Assembly: GCA_037501455.1 (NCBI GenBank)
Contig: CM074857.1
Coordinates: 98,117,501-98,181,500, forward strand
Direction of reading: 5' to 3'
From: Lantana camara
Taxonomy: Eukaryota > Streptophyta > Magnoliopsida > Lamiales > Verbenaceae
Length of the DNA stretch: 64,000 bases
Of this stretch, positions 29,524 through 41,852 are shown in pieces. The translations under genes were made by a program, and so were the position numbers. The stretch's first letter is position 1. Every line of letters begins with the position of its first letter. The notes beneath the pieces are model-generated. The model had not been told where the DNA came from. It searched no databases and saw nothing but the letters and a program-made list of their open reading frames with translations.

Positions 29524-32414
29524 TGTAGCGCCCGAGCGTGAGGCACCACATCCCCCGCACCGAGACCAGACCCATATATGAAATGGGAAATCCATACACG
29601 TGCCAAATCACGGCGAACGGGGACACAACACACACGCTAAGCTAGGAGGGAGCTAACCCTTAAACCAAGCATAACCAAAACATAATTAAATCAGAGTGAC
29701 CATAATAATAGCGGAAGCAATTCAACATAAGTACTTATAGGTACCAACACATAGCAATACATATCGTATTTACATATAGGTACCAACACTTACAACCTGT
29801 ACAAAAGCCATCACGGCACAAAATAACATAATATACGCTCCATACATAATCATAATACAAGAGTAATAAGAACAAGTAGATATGAGTGTAAAAGGAAATG
29901 CTAGACACTAATGCAAGACTTAGACGACTCGTATTCCCGCCTAGCACCTCCAAACCTGCACAAAACAACTGAAAACAAACCGGGTTCAGTCTAAAAGAGA
30001 CTGGTGGGTATAAAAAAAACGGGGCATAATATATAATACATCGGAATTTAAACATATACATGCAAGCCCTAATTCCATTCGAAGTTTGATAAGAATTTCC
30101 CAAGCGGGAAAAATAAAGAAAACATCAATGGAATCACGACTATCATATTCATTCATAAATAATTATAGGGTTTCATGGCCCGGCGAGTGGGCGTGCATTA
30201 TCTCCAACCATCACCTCGTGTAATCATATTCATAATTCATTTATTTTCATGCATAATAATCTTATGTGCACATTCATACGATTCATAATCATACATATAC
30301 ACCTTCTTCCTCCGGTGGTGGACGGGTTTGCAAGGCCCGACCACCTCATACATTGACCCAGGGGAGTACATGAATCCCCCAAGGGCTCTCAGCTACCATT
30401 CCACGCTAATCTCCTAGCGAGTTCAGGTCTCTGTTAAATGGTTGGGACTAGCACATGGGATCACCGTCGGCCCTTGCCTTCCCGAATAGCCACATGTGCT
30501 AGGTCCCGGGCCCGTGCATTGTTAACAATCATGTCTCGCCAAAACATAAGGTAGGATTCATAAAAGAAAGGCTTACGTTTGAAATCATTTACTCGAGAAA
30601 AGACTCTATATACGTATATTATACATTGGGTTTAAAACTTTGCACATTGGGTTTATATAGGGTCATTTTAGCTATTAGAAGAGAAACCCACCTTGAAGCA
30701 GCAAAAGGATAAGAGTAGAGCCTCAAACGACGCCCTCGTTTCCAACTAAACCCGAATCTGTGCAAAAGAGGTAGTGTGAGACTCAAAATGACCATATACG
30801 ACGCACGACAATGCAATGTGGATGATATGAGATGCATAAGAAAATGTTCTCAAGTCATGGAAGTATTCTTATGCACAATTAACACAATAAAGTCACATAA
30901 ACGTTCAAAATCATTCATTGCATTCAATAAGTGGAAGTACCAAGTTCATTCATTCATAAATCATAACAAAACAAGCCATAAACTTGATACATTAATCATA
31001 ACACATAATAATACATATTAACGTGGCATAGAAGTCATAAAAAAGGTGGAGGAAGATCAAACAAGTGGAGAAAAAGAAGAAAAACGGAACTGGAGTGACG
31101 AAAAAACGCAGGACAAAAATCCACCCCCCATGGATTCTGTCCAGCCTACTGACTCAAATCCACCCCCTTGGATTTGGGTCAGTAGCCAAAAAAACACACA
31201 AACTTGGAAAAAAACGAAATGGAAGCCATAAATCACCAAGCCAACACAAAACTCAACCTAAAAGCACACTAAATCAGGTCATTAACTCATGTATTCAAGC
31301 TATAACACATTAGACAACAAGAACTTCAAGAAAAAAAACATCAAGAGATCATCAACCAATTCATATCTTCCAAAACCTTCAAGTTCATAATGGAACATAT
31401 TAAATCCCTCAACCACCATGCAATATAAGTCCATAAAATCATAAATTCATGTCTTAGGATCATATATAACTCAAGAAACTCAAAGAAATTCTAAGGAAGC
31501 ATGCTAGAATCATAATTTTACATGAAACCCTTACTATTTAATCATTTCCTCCAAACTTGATCAAATCATGGTGAAAACATGCAAACTTGGACTTAAAAGA
31601 ACCACAAGGAGATGTACATATCAAAAATGGAGTTACCTTTAAGAAATGGTGAGGAATGGATGAGAGATGAGCTCAATTTCTCTCTTGGTGAATAGTGGTC
31701 TCTTTCTTCTCTTCCCTTTCTTCTTTTTCTTCTTGTTTGGCTGAAAATGTGGGTTGTGGGAAGGGAATGGCTCGGTAGGGGGGGGGGGGGTTGAGAAAGG
31801 GTAGTGGGGTGGTTGGCAAGTGGGTAGGGTCAAAGGGTAGGTCTTAGGTACGTTTAAGTAGGTCCGTAGCTTGTGTGGAGTTATAATTGGTCATTTTGAA
31901 CGTAACATGCTCGTTTCGGTTGAATTTTAGGAATCCAAATGATCTTAAAAATGTATGAGGTTTGTCCCATTGCATCCGAATCGTCGATACGGATCCAACG
32001 GAGGTGACGAAACTCGATTCCGAGTTCCCGAGCTCAAGTTACAACACTCGGAACACAAGGTACGCTACATGCCCTTTAGTTCCCTTTTCGGTTCCGATCA
32101 CACAAACGAACACAAAACTCAAACAAACAAGAACAAAATCAATCTACGAGCATATAAACGTGAACATAGAACACTTATATCAATCATACCAAATTATCAC
32201 GAAAAACGGAGATCAAATCAAGCTCAAACAAGGTCACGTAAACAAATGCATTCAAACTCGAGTAAAATTCAATGAATAAGAATTCAAGTTAAATATCAAC
32301 TAAGTATATAAAATATGAAATTAATGAAGTAATTATGAAAATAAAACAAGTAATTTGTGCAAATTAGTAAACACATATGTCGTACCTGTTTGACCGAAAA
32401 GTCGGGGCGTTACA
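29524..32414 (-). mobile_element. solo LTR of a Ty3/gypsy family (2891 bp)
   Basis: It starts TGTAGCGCCCG and ends CGGGGCGTTACA, so its ends form short inverted repeats. It is flanked by perfect TGTGG duplications (29519-29523 and 32415-32419). The right part aligns with the outer part of the larger gypsy LTRs at 41303 and 57523, with shared blocks around GAGCTC and TCGACGATT, which sets the orientation as minus. There is no coding sequence, primer site or polypurine tract. A run of G is at 31780-31791. The region with TCCACCCCC and GGATT repeats (31110-31175) occupies the place where relatives carry GACACG/CGTGTC dyads. Confidence 0.93.
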
Positions 32415-32719
32415 TGTGGTTAGTTAGATGTTCGGAAGCTGAACTTGTGGTTAATAAGATACTCTATTATTTGCCCTGGTTTAGATCCAATCATCATGGA
32501 TGAATTCTCAAATTCTTGATTAATATGTGTTTTTACATGTTAGCAGCTGCATATTAGGTTAGATACAATATTTGGTATCCATGAAATTGGTTCTATAGCA
32601 CTTTATAACAGTGGTTAAACTGCTGAGCTCCTTTATAATGTGTTTTAATTTGGCTGCATAACTGTGGTTTCTTTAAAAAATGATTAGATTATTGGCTGGG
32701 ATACAAGAATTTGATCGTT
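32415..32719. other. spacer resuming the pre-insertion sequence
   Basis: The stretch continues the T-rich, intron-like sequence seen at 18964-19095 and 29429-29523 once the two insertions are removed. No gene is visible in it. Confidence 0.5.
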
Positions 32720-33112
32720 TGGAAGTGGATGGGTCCGCCCCTGTGGCCACTAATGGCTCATACAGGAAGTGGCTGACCAAGCATTAAATGTTTCCTCTTA
32801 GTGGGACAGCTGTCTGCTTGAGGCACCTACACGTCGATCGGGATAATCATTACACTTATCCTATATAAATACCCGTATTTATACCACAGGTAACAACTTC
32901 CACCTCCGCATTTACTACACTTTCTTTCGATTCTCATAACTCGAGCACTGACTTGAACGTCGGAGTGTCAATCCGGGTATCACCCCCTCCAATTCCGAGT
33001 TGGCCTCGAGCTCATTCTTCTTTTCTTTTCCTCAGATATCGAGTTCACAGTAAACTTCCCCATCTATTAATTCAATTGGTCGAACAGGAATAGGATCGAG
33101 GACGTCAACACT
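32720..33112 (+). repeat. Tat-like LTR relic, boundaries approximate
   Basis: ACTGACTTGAACGTCGGAGTG near 32950 matches CTGACTTGAGCGTCGGAGTG in the Tat LTR at 29243, followed in both by a GGGT-ATCxCC block and a GAGTTGGCCT/TAGTCGGCCT block. A TATA-like CCTATATAAATAC lies at about 32859. No clear target duplication was found. Confidence 0.45.
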
Positions 33113-35360
33113 AATTTTTGAGTGGATCACGGACAATGATATATCCTAGGACCTTGACCTTTAGATTAAATTAAATTTTACTTCGGATGAGTTTTTTACT
33201 CAATATTTATCCAACGGAAAAGGCTAGCTTAATTATATATTAATGTCCATTAAAGGGTATTATTATGAGTTAGAATTAATATTTTAAATGAATCCGATTA
33301 TATAACTAGTATAGTTTGGCAAGTTTTTCTAGCAATAAAATTGAATATAAATTACAAACAAGTTTTAGTAATTTTATGTTAAATATATTTTTTTATCTTT
33401 TAAATAACCAAGCAAATAAACCTTTGTTCCAGTGGAAGATAGGGGATTGATAATGATGACAAAGTAACAATTTACCAATGAGAAAGGAAAATAAAAGGAA
33501 AGGCTCTTGTCACAAGTTATCCTGCAGCAAAATAAACTACAAAAAATGTGTTGAAGTATAATGTTTATTGCACCAAAATAGTGGCTTTTCATAAGTTAGC
33601 ATGAAAAAAAACTTTTTCACATTGAAACACTACTTGGCTCGGTTTAATCAATGACAAAAAGTAGCAAAAAATTTCATATTTATTGTGCGATTGATATAAT
33701 TTTTTTTAAAAAATATCTAATTGAATAATAAATTTAATATTATTACACATATAACTAGTTTAGGTCACCAAAATTGAAATTCTTAGTACGACACAAGAGC
33801 TGTCCAAGAAAAAGTGAAAAACCCATTTATTAAATGTTGATTTCCTTAGTAATTAACCAAAGAGGGGAAAAAGTACAGCTGGATGTGCACTGTAAATGAG
33901 ACTAGGAAAAAGATAAAATTGCATGTAAGTAAGCGAGTAGTTTTGATACAAGTCCGGCCGAAAACAAAGACAATTAGACTAGAGAAACGGATTTAACGAG
34001 AACCAATGGTGCTGTCACCTGCGCACGTCGTCAATTACGCCCCTTCAATTACGGGAACTTCACCCCTTCCTTAGAATAATAAGACTCAACTTTTGTTTGG
34101 ATTGGATGAATATATGCCCCATTTCCGTTTCCTTTTAATGTTGAAATGCATTTTTTTTATTTTCTTGGGAAATCGACGAAGCGCCTTGGTGAGATTAACG
34201 AGACTCTCACCTCATATATTATCAACCAAATCAGAAAAGAAGATACATATATTTATGATTCTAGGATCATTAATGCTATTCAAACTCGAGTGCCCCCGAA
34301 AACAAAACCATATAAATACCAAAAGTCACAATGAATTAAGCAAGATAATCTATTAATTTGAAATACTTGAAATTATTATAATCAATTAATTTAGCAGTAA
34401 TTTAAGATTTCATTAAGCTAGTTTGGGAAAAATCATCATTTTTATATCAATTAGAGGGGAAAGTGCATGCAACCACCCATGCAGAGACTTCGCCTCTTAA
34501 TTAAAGATTTTATTTTTTAAAAAATATTATGATTTCACCATTTCTAAAAATAATATAATTTATATTAATATTATAAATTCTTGTCCCCCTATCGTAAATT
34601 TCAATTCTAATCCTGCCTCAGTGTTTTGTCTAAGAATCATAGAAAACCATGGGAAGAAATATTAGTTAAAAACATGTTAAATAAAATGAAAATGTTTTCT
34701 AAAAAGTAAAAACTGTGACTAACATATTGTTCATCTCTTATTTTAATTTGTGAATATTATTATACTCTCTTTTTTAGTAGCAATAAATCTCTGTTGATTT
34801 GAAAAAATTACATGAAAATTTTTGTTTTATCAAAATTTTATACAACGCCTTTTTTTTTTTAATTCAATTCAGGCTTTTAGCTGAATATTACCTAACTCGA
34901 CTCGATCTTATTCGACCCGAGTTCTACCCGTTGCTATTTAAAACTATCACCCTTGATATGTAATTATAAATTTTTTCCCTCTTATAAGATTAGTAATAAT
35001 AGTATGAGAGGAAGCATCTAATTCATACACCAACCCATCACCAATCTCCATCGAGTCGAATGCACGGAAGGCACAAAAACACTATGGCACGTGTCGTCCA
35101 GGTTGGCAGTCTAAACAGCAGTGGGATCCATGGACGCGTGTCAATTGGGGCTATTTGACGTACGACTTACGAGTCAAATTGACGGATTTTAATATAGCTG
35201 AGCCAGTACTAAAGTTTTAACAGAATAAAATTGTAACGGAGAAAATAAGGAACCAAAACAAAAGGAAAATAACGATATTTTTTGACGAGATCTTGGGCAG
35301 CACGGGCAGTTCCTTCGGTCAGTACGGATTTGCTGAGACGACGCCCTTCCTCCATACTGC
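33113..35360. other. AT-rich intergenic region upstream of the ACR gene
   Basis: No coding frame or clear transposon was recognised over about 2.2 kb. The part after 34950 is likely the distal promoter of the ACR gene. Short frames (for example 34093-34356) lack any recognisable feature. Confidence 0.6.
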
Positions 35361-35380
35361 ACAAATTTAAAACAATATAT
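35085..35380 (+). promoter_or_regulatory. promoter region of the ACR gene with an ACGTG element
   Basis: GGCACGTGTCG at about 35089 fits an ABA-responsive element or G-box, and GACGCGTGTC follows at about 35133. AATATATATG near 35373 is a possible TATA box about 170 bp before the start codon, followed by a pyrimidine-rich CACCCCCTCTCCC leader. ACR8 in Arabidopsis is reported as hormone- and stress-responsive; regulation here is inference. Confidence 0.45.
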
Positions 35381-35543
35381 ATGTCACTACACCCCCTCTC
35401 CCTTGGGAAGGGGAAAGAACAAAGTGAAAAAGAGCATGCACTAATCTGTCGAATGTCTTAGAGAGAGAAAGCAACAACAGCGACGAAGAAATTTTAGAGA
35501 GAGACAAATCTTCAAGTTCTTCAGCGATTTCAACGAGAATATA

Positions 35544-38398
35544 ATGGAGTGGCCAACGTATTTGGATGAATATGAAAAGCTTGTTATTCGTATGTCTACA
35601 CCAAGGTTAGTTGTTCTTCCTCTCACTCTGTTTTCTGTGTGTAATTTCGTTTGTCTGAACCCCTGTTTTCTTGATTTCTCAAAATTTCATGAAAATATAC
35701 AATTTTCTTGGGCATCTTCTCGAATTTACGCTTGAACGCAGTTAGTGTTTCCAAAATTTACCAAGTTTTTCTTAAATCATAACTTTTACGAAAAAGTTTG
35801 TGAAATTTTCTGAATACAACTTAAGGTTTTGGCTTTTGTCAGCGGCAAATCTTATTCTTAACGAAATTTCCTCGAGTTTCTCTTACAATTATGCATAGGT
35901 TTGATTCTTTCGGATTTTCCTCTTCTCTAGGTTTTAACATGTTTCCTCAACTATATTAACGATTCAATTTCCGGATTTTTCGCCTTAATTGAATTTTTAG
36001 TGAATCTCAGAGTCTCCCACAATTTTCTTTTCTTTCAAGTTACTCCTGACTCTGTCTAATTTCCAGTCTAGAAATTGACCTTTGTTTGACCCCTGTAAAA
36101 CACGTAATTGAAATTTAGCCCCAAAACATTTGAAATTCCAATTATGCCCTTCCGCTGACCTTCTCCATGTGGAAATGTTACAGGGTCATGATTGACAATG
36201 CCGGTTGCTCTAATGCGACCCGAGTCATGGTATGCCACCTTCATGGAATCTGACCTCCCCAGTCAATTATTTTAATTATATATATTAAATTTTGTCGATA
36301 ATAATTATTAATTTTGTGGACAGATTGATAGTGCAAGAAAACATGGGATTCTTCTCGAAGCAGTTCAAGTTTTGACGAACTTGAATCTGTCAATAAAAAA
36401 GGCTTACATTTCTTCAGACGGTCGTTGGTTCATGGATGGTGAGTAATTAAAATTTGATTAATTAATGAGTTTTTATAATTCTTATCAAATTTGTGTTTAG
36501 CTAATTCTGCAGCTTTATATCTTGAATTTGCAGTTTTTCACGTAACCGACATAAACGGAAATAAACTAACAGATGACAGCGTCTTGAGTTACATTGAACA
36601 GGTAAATATTATTCATTAAATAATATTTAGTACATTTTTTCTTAACTCTTTTGAAACATGGGATTTAATTATTGAAATCATGTCTCTGTTCTTACAAATT
36701 TTCAGTCACTCGAAACCGCTCATTACGGGCAATCCAAGAGTTTGGAGGGCCTAACTGCACTAGAACTGACGGGAACGGATCGTGTCGGTCTTTTATCGGA
36801 GGTTTTCGCTGTTCTATCCAACTTAAAGTGCAATGTTGTGGATGCTAAGGTTTGGACCCACAGCGGTCGGATTGCATCCTTAATTTACCTCAAGGACGCC
36901 GAGTCAAACTCGCCCATCGAAGATTCAAAGAAGTTGGAGTTAATTTTAGCAATGCTGAGAAACGTGCTCAAGGGAGATGATGACATTCGCAGCGCGAAGA
37001 CCTCCGTTTTGTTAGAAGCAACCATGCATACGGAGAGGAGGCTTCATCAATTGATGTTTGCTGACAGGGATTATGAGAGGAGTCCGGTGGAGGATGATTC
37101 TCTTGCTGTTAATGTTCAGGATTATTTGCAGAGGGATTATTCGGTTGTCAATATTCATTGCAACGATCGGACGAACCTTCTCTTTGATGTGGTTTGCACG
37201 TTGACGGATATGGAGTATGTTGTTTTCCATGCAACGGTCGATACGTCACGGGATAGAGCATCTTTCGTATGTATAATGCATATATTCATTCATTTTAGGA
37301 TAATTACACCGGCACACACTGAAATTTTGTTTTAATTACACAAATTTTCCCATAGGGTTTCTATCAAAGAATTTACTTTCAATCAAGATCTATGACTTTT
37401 GATGTCATTTCAGTTTTTTGTTTTGAAAAACCTGCCATTGCCACTAATCAATATTTGAACCTGAAATTTATGAACATAATAATATGCTTAGCCAAAAACC
37501 TTTGGGTTTGCCTGTGTAATTTATCCTTTGATATTTTAACTAAGGTTTCAATTAGTTTAATTTGTTTTATCCTGAATAATTTTTCTTTTTTGCAGGAATT
37601 CTTCATCAAACACAAGGATGGGACCCCAATTAGTTCAGAAGCCGAAAGGCAGCGTGTGATTCTATGTTTACAAGCTGCAGTTCAAAGGAGGGCATCTCAG
37701 GTGTGTTGCGGTGTTTTTCCTTGACACAGAGTTGAAAAGAATCATTTTAGCAACTTATTATATTCTAATCTTGCTAGAGTGTGTACCTTGTGTTTTATTT
37801 GATATATTAAGTCAAGAAACAGAATAATATAACAATATGTGCTATTGGGTCAGCAAAACTAATCTTCTAGTGTTATTTTCATCACCCACTATTCTTATTT
37901 TCCTTTGATTTCTCAATCTATTCCTCTCTCCACAATTTTCTATCATGTATAGCTTTATTTTACATTTTTCAATCATTATTCATGAATCAAGTTATTTTAT
38001 TTTGACTTGATACATTTTTTCGTGTCTAATAACAGGGTGTGAGGCTCGAGCTATGTACATCGGATAGAAAAAGACTATTAGCCGACGTGACACGAACCTT
38101 TCGCGAAAACGGGCTAAACGTTACGAGGGCGGAAATATCTACAGCCGCTGAATCGGCCCTAAACGTTTTCTATGTGACGGATGCAATAGGGAATCATCCA
38201 GATCCCAAAATCATAGAATCGGTTCGACAAAAGATTGGTTTGAGTGATTTGAAAGTGAAGGAATTGCCTTTAATCTATCACCAAAAGGGCGAAAGAGACG
38301 AGCCCATGATGGGCCCGGGTGGAGCCATGTTGTTATCAATTGGGAGCCTTGTTAGGAGGAATCTATACAACTTGGGATTGATCAAATCTTATTCTTGA
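35544..38398 (+). CDS. ACR8: ACT domain repeat protein (ACR8-like), seven exons, 439 aa
   Basis: Exons: 35544-35605, 36184-36229, 36324-36438, 36534-36601, 36706-37266, 37596-37700, 38036-38398; all six introns are GT-AG and the phases join without a stop. The protein starts [17 protein letters not shown], the form seen in ACR8-type proteins, and the length fits the family (about 440-480 aa). Four ACT domains are visible: about residues 33-92 ([10 protein letters not shown]), 113-170 ([12 protein letters not shown]), 242-296 ([11 protein letters not shown]) and 320-375 ([12 protein letters not shown]). ACT domains bind amino acids and regulate enzymes; plant ACR proteins have no catalytic domain and are thought to act as amino-acid sensors or regulators. 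In the fourth domain the usual DRxGLL glycine is arginine (residue 332). The frame is intact and the gene looks functional. It is the only convincing host gene in the window. Confidence 0.96.
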
Positions 38399-38720
38399 AA
38401 TTAATTACACAACCATAAAGCTGAATTTTGTTGTTGGGATTGGCATATTATTATGCTTTGCTTAAGAGATGGGCATTGGTGTACATAGTGAAAAAATGGA
38501 CTTTTAGTCTTTTACAAAGAAGATAAGGAGATGGTGGATGATTGTTTGTTGGGGTCTGGTTAGATCATAGATGGATAGGTGCACACGAAATAGACACTGA
38601 AGGTGGATTAGGTAAGAGTATTTCTAGTATTAGAAATAGAAGAGGAGATTAGTTTCACACAGTATATATTTTGTAAATAACTTCAATTTTTTCTTTTAAA
38701 CTTTGGTAAATTGAAATTTA
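38399..38720 (+). other. 3' untranslated region and downstream flank of the ACR gene
   Basis: The stretch is T-rich with no further coding. A weak signal (GTAAATAACTTC near 38675) may mark polyadenylation. Confidence 0.4.
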
Positions 38721-41302
38721 TGTTGCATGTGTACAGAGTACATGAATTTGGTTGAAGTTTATCTGTGCCGCTGTTGTTAGGACCTAAGACAGTTATATTA
38801 TATGTGCAGGCTGCAACTGAAATTGACAGCATTCCAATTGTTCAAATTAATGAGACACTAAAAAGAAGAAAGAAAAGGTGAAGTTATTTAATTGGTAGAT
38901 GGTGGACTATCACATCTACCCGTACTTAATTTATTAAAATTTAAAATTTAAAAATTTCAAAAAAATAAAAATAAAAATGCTGAATAGAGCCGAAAGCGGC
39001 AGAAATAACTAACAATGAATGGTGATGTCTAGTCTGTGATGTGTGCGATAAGTGTATAGCTACAGCTCCTATCTATTCAGCTCGTAGGATAGAGAAGATT
39101 TTGTTAGTTTTCTGTCATATGCCAAAATGTCGTGTTTGAGAAATCATGATTTTTATCGGCAAGGGTCATTTACTTATTTGCCCAAATTTTTGATTTATTT
39201 ACAAATTTTTGCCATTATTATTTATTAAAAAAAAAAAAAAGATAACTTCCCTTTCTCACAATAAGTTTGATTTTTTATTAGTATAGATAATTGATAAGTT
39301 CGATTTTTTATTAGTATAGATAATTGATACGTTTGATAACTTCAATTTTTTATTTACAACAAGTTCGATTTTTTATTAGTAGAGATAATTGATTAAAGTC
39401 TAGCTAAATAAGTTCGATTTTTTATTTCCTTGGTCACAATAAGTTAGATTTTTATGTTTCATTTTATTGTTGAATGTTAGTTTTTTTTTTTTTTTTTAAA
39501 TATTAATAAAAGAATTACATTTTTTATTATGATTGTATTGATGTTTATACTATGAATATTTTATATTTTGTTTACCTAACATTCAAAAAAATTTAAAATT
39601 AATAGCTAAGTATCAAAAAATGGAAAATAAATAATCTACTATTAATAGGTACTTCGATAATTACTATTATCTATAATTTTTTATTAATTGATAAACATCA
39701 TTAATTACTATTATTTATAGAAATTAACTTAAAAATTGACACTCAATTAATATAATGTGATTTTAAATTTGTTTAATAATAATTAATCATCATCAATTAC
39801 TATTATTTGAAAAAGAATACTTAAAAATTTTTAGAAGAAGGAAAAATGTATATGTATACCAATGATAGTTAAAAGAAGGAAAAATAAAAAAAAAATTATA
39901 TATTAAATGAGATTAGTGTATGGCTATTTTTGGTAAAATTATTATTTAAAGTAATTATTCACATATAAAGTAAACGACTAATTTAAGAAAACCTTATATT
40001 TATTTTTAAAGGTAAATAATAGATAATGTTCTGTTAATCTATTGAAAAAACCTCCATTATCCTATCTGCCCAAAACCTTTCCTGAGAAAGTAAACGAGCT
40101 CCTAATCTTTTCTTTTTTCTGTTATATTTTGTTTGTTATATTTGTAGTTCCGATGAGATTTTAAAAGTTATTTTATTATATCGTATTAGATCACATATTA
40201 TGGGGCAATTTCAAATAACTTCTCATTAGTTTGAAAATTTTTATTTTACTCCTCCCCGAAAATTTATACTACATAATATGATATAAATGCAGTATTAGAA
40301 TATTTTAGTACTACATTATGTGAAAATTATACAACATGTTTCGAAATTGGTGGAAATTTATACAACATAATAGGATATAAATACTGTATTATATCGTATT
40401 CATACTACATGTGGGAAGTAAAATAAAAATTTGATGCCCAATTAGGAAGTTAAGTAAAAATATGATACCCAAGTGGGGATTTATCCGATATTACCTGACA
40501 TATATTTTTATTTTATATAAAGATTTTAAAGATAGATGTATTGACTATCGTGCCCCTATATTAATGTATCTGTACTTTAAGAAACAGTTTACTTTGATGG
40601 GTCTCAATCCAGTTGGTTATGGTTATGGGGAGATTAATTTTTGGTTATTTAGATAGCATAGTATTTACTTTGTCATTTTGAGTCAATGATTGTGTAGTGT
40701 GATTTATGGGCATGGTTTATTTTGTATTATGCAGCCCATTTAAAAAAGTACGTATTTTACATTTTTGGCCTTACTCTTTATCTACTTGCCTCCGGTTCAT
40801 TTATGCTTTTAGGGTTAAAATGGTAAATTAAATTTATCAATTGGGACAAGCTAAATTACAACGACAATTTGGAGTTGTAATATCACACACTGCAGTCCGC
40901 TACACCTCTTGGGCCTGCGGGCCACAACTAGGCTTTGGACCCGCTAAAGTAAAAGCCAGATTCGGCTATGTTAATAGCCTAATCCATCAATTTCAAGCAA
41001 AGTAAACTTATTCTAAAATGTACCATTTTTCTAGTTATTTGAACCCCTAAACCTATGATTATATAATTTTTAGATTTTTTTTTTTTGGAGAAAAAGAAAA
41101 AGAAGCATGATATTGCTATTATTATTTTTCTCTGTGGACAATGAATGTTAGCATCTAGTAGTGGAAGAAATTCAGTTTACTCCCCAATTCTAAAACTTTT
41201 AGTACTAATTTCCCATTTTCAAAATTTAATTTTTGTTTGCATCCCATTTTGTGTAAAAATACTCCACTACATTCCAGAGAAAAAAAAATAAAAATGACAT
41301 AC
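38721..41302. other. AT-rich intergenic region with short tandem repeats
   Basis: The segment 39261-39430 contains about four copies of AAGTTCGATTTTTTATTAG followed by TATAGATAATTGAT. The parts around 40255-40400 repeat ACTACATAATATGATATAAA-like phrases. There are no genes; poly-T and poly-A runs are frequent. Confidence 0.6.
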
Positions 41303-41852
41303 TTTGGCACCCCGTCTCTTCGACAATCCAGATACAACGTCACGAGAGAGTTTATTTCCGTGTTTTGTGAATTATATGCCCTCGCATGCCTTATGTGTCA
41401 ATGTTGAATTTGTTTTTAATTGAATGCGCTTTAGAATTTAATTATATATGTTTGGGCTCGAATGCCCAATATTTGAATATTAGGGTCGTAATTGTAATTA
41501 GGGTGTTTTCGGCCTTCGTGGCTATCTTGAGCTAGAGAATTCGAATTCAATTCCAACCTTGTCCTTGAGTTCGTTTCGACGATTCGGATTCAATGAATTA
41601 ACATTGTGTTTTTCTGAACCCGTTTGTTAGCCCTACCGTTTTAAAATCCGATCCGAATGGACCGGATACCGTGTGACCATACCCGTTTCTTGGCCCTAGG
41701 AAAGGGACCGGACCCCTTTTCTCTTCTCATTTGGATCGGTCCACAAGGGAGAAGAGGGAGAAGAAGAAAAGAAAAAGAAGAAAGCCTCTCCCAAGACTTC
41801 GAGCTTAAGAACCTCGTCCCTATCCGCCCGATCAACGATCCAAGGTAAGATT

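Noticed and set aside
29524..32414. A host gene between the Tat element and the ACR gene
   Set aside because: Inverted TGTAGCGCCC/GGGCGTTACA ends and perfect TGTGG duplications show a solo LTR; the short frames inside have no motifs.
41150..41163. CATCTAGTAGTGG as a CACTA terminus
   Set aside because: No subterminal repeats or partner end are nearby; probably chance.
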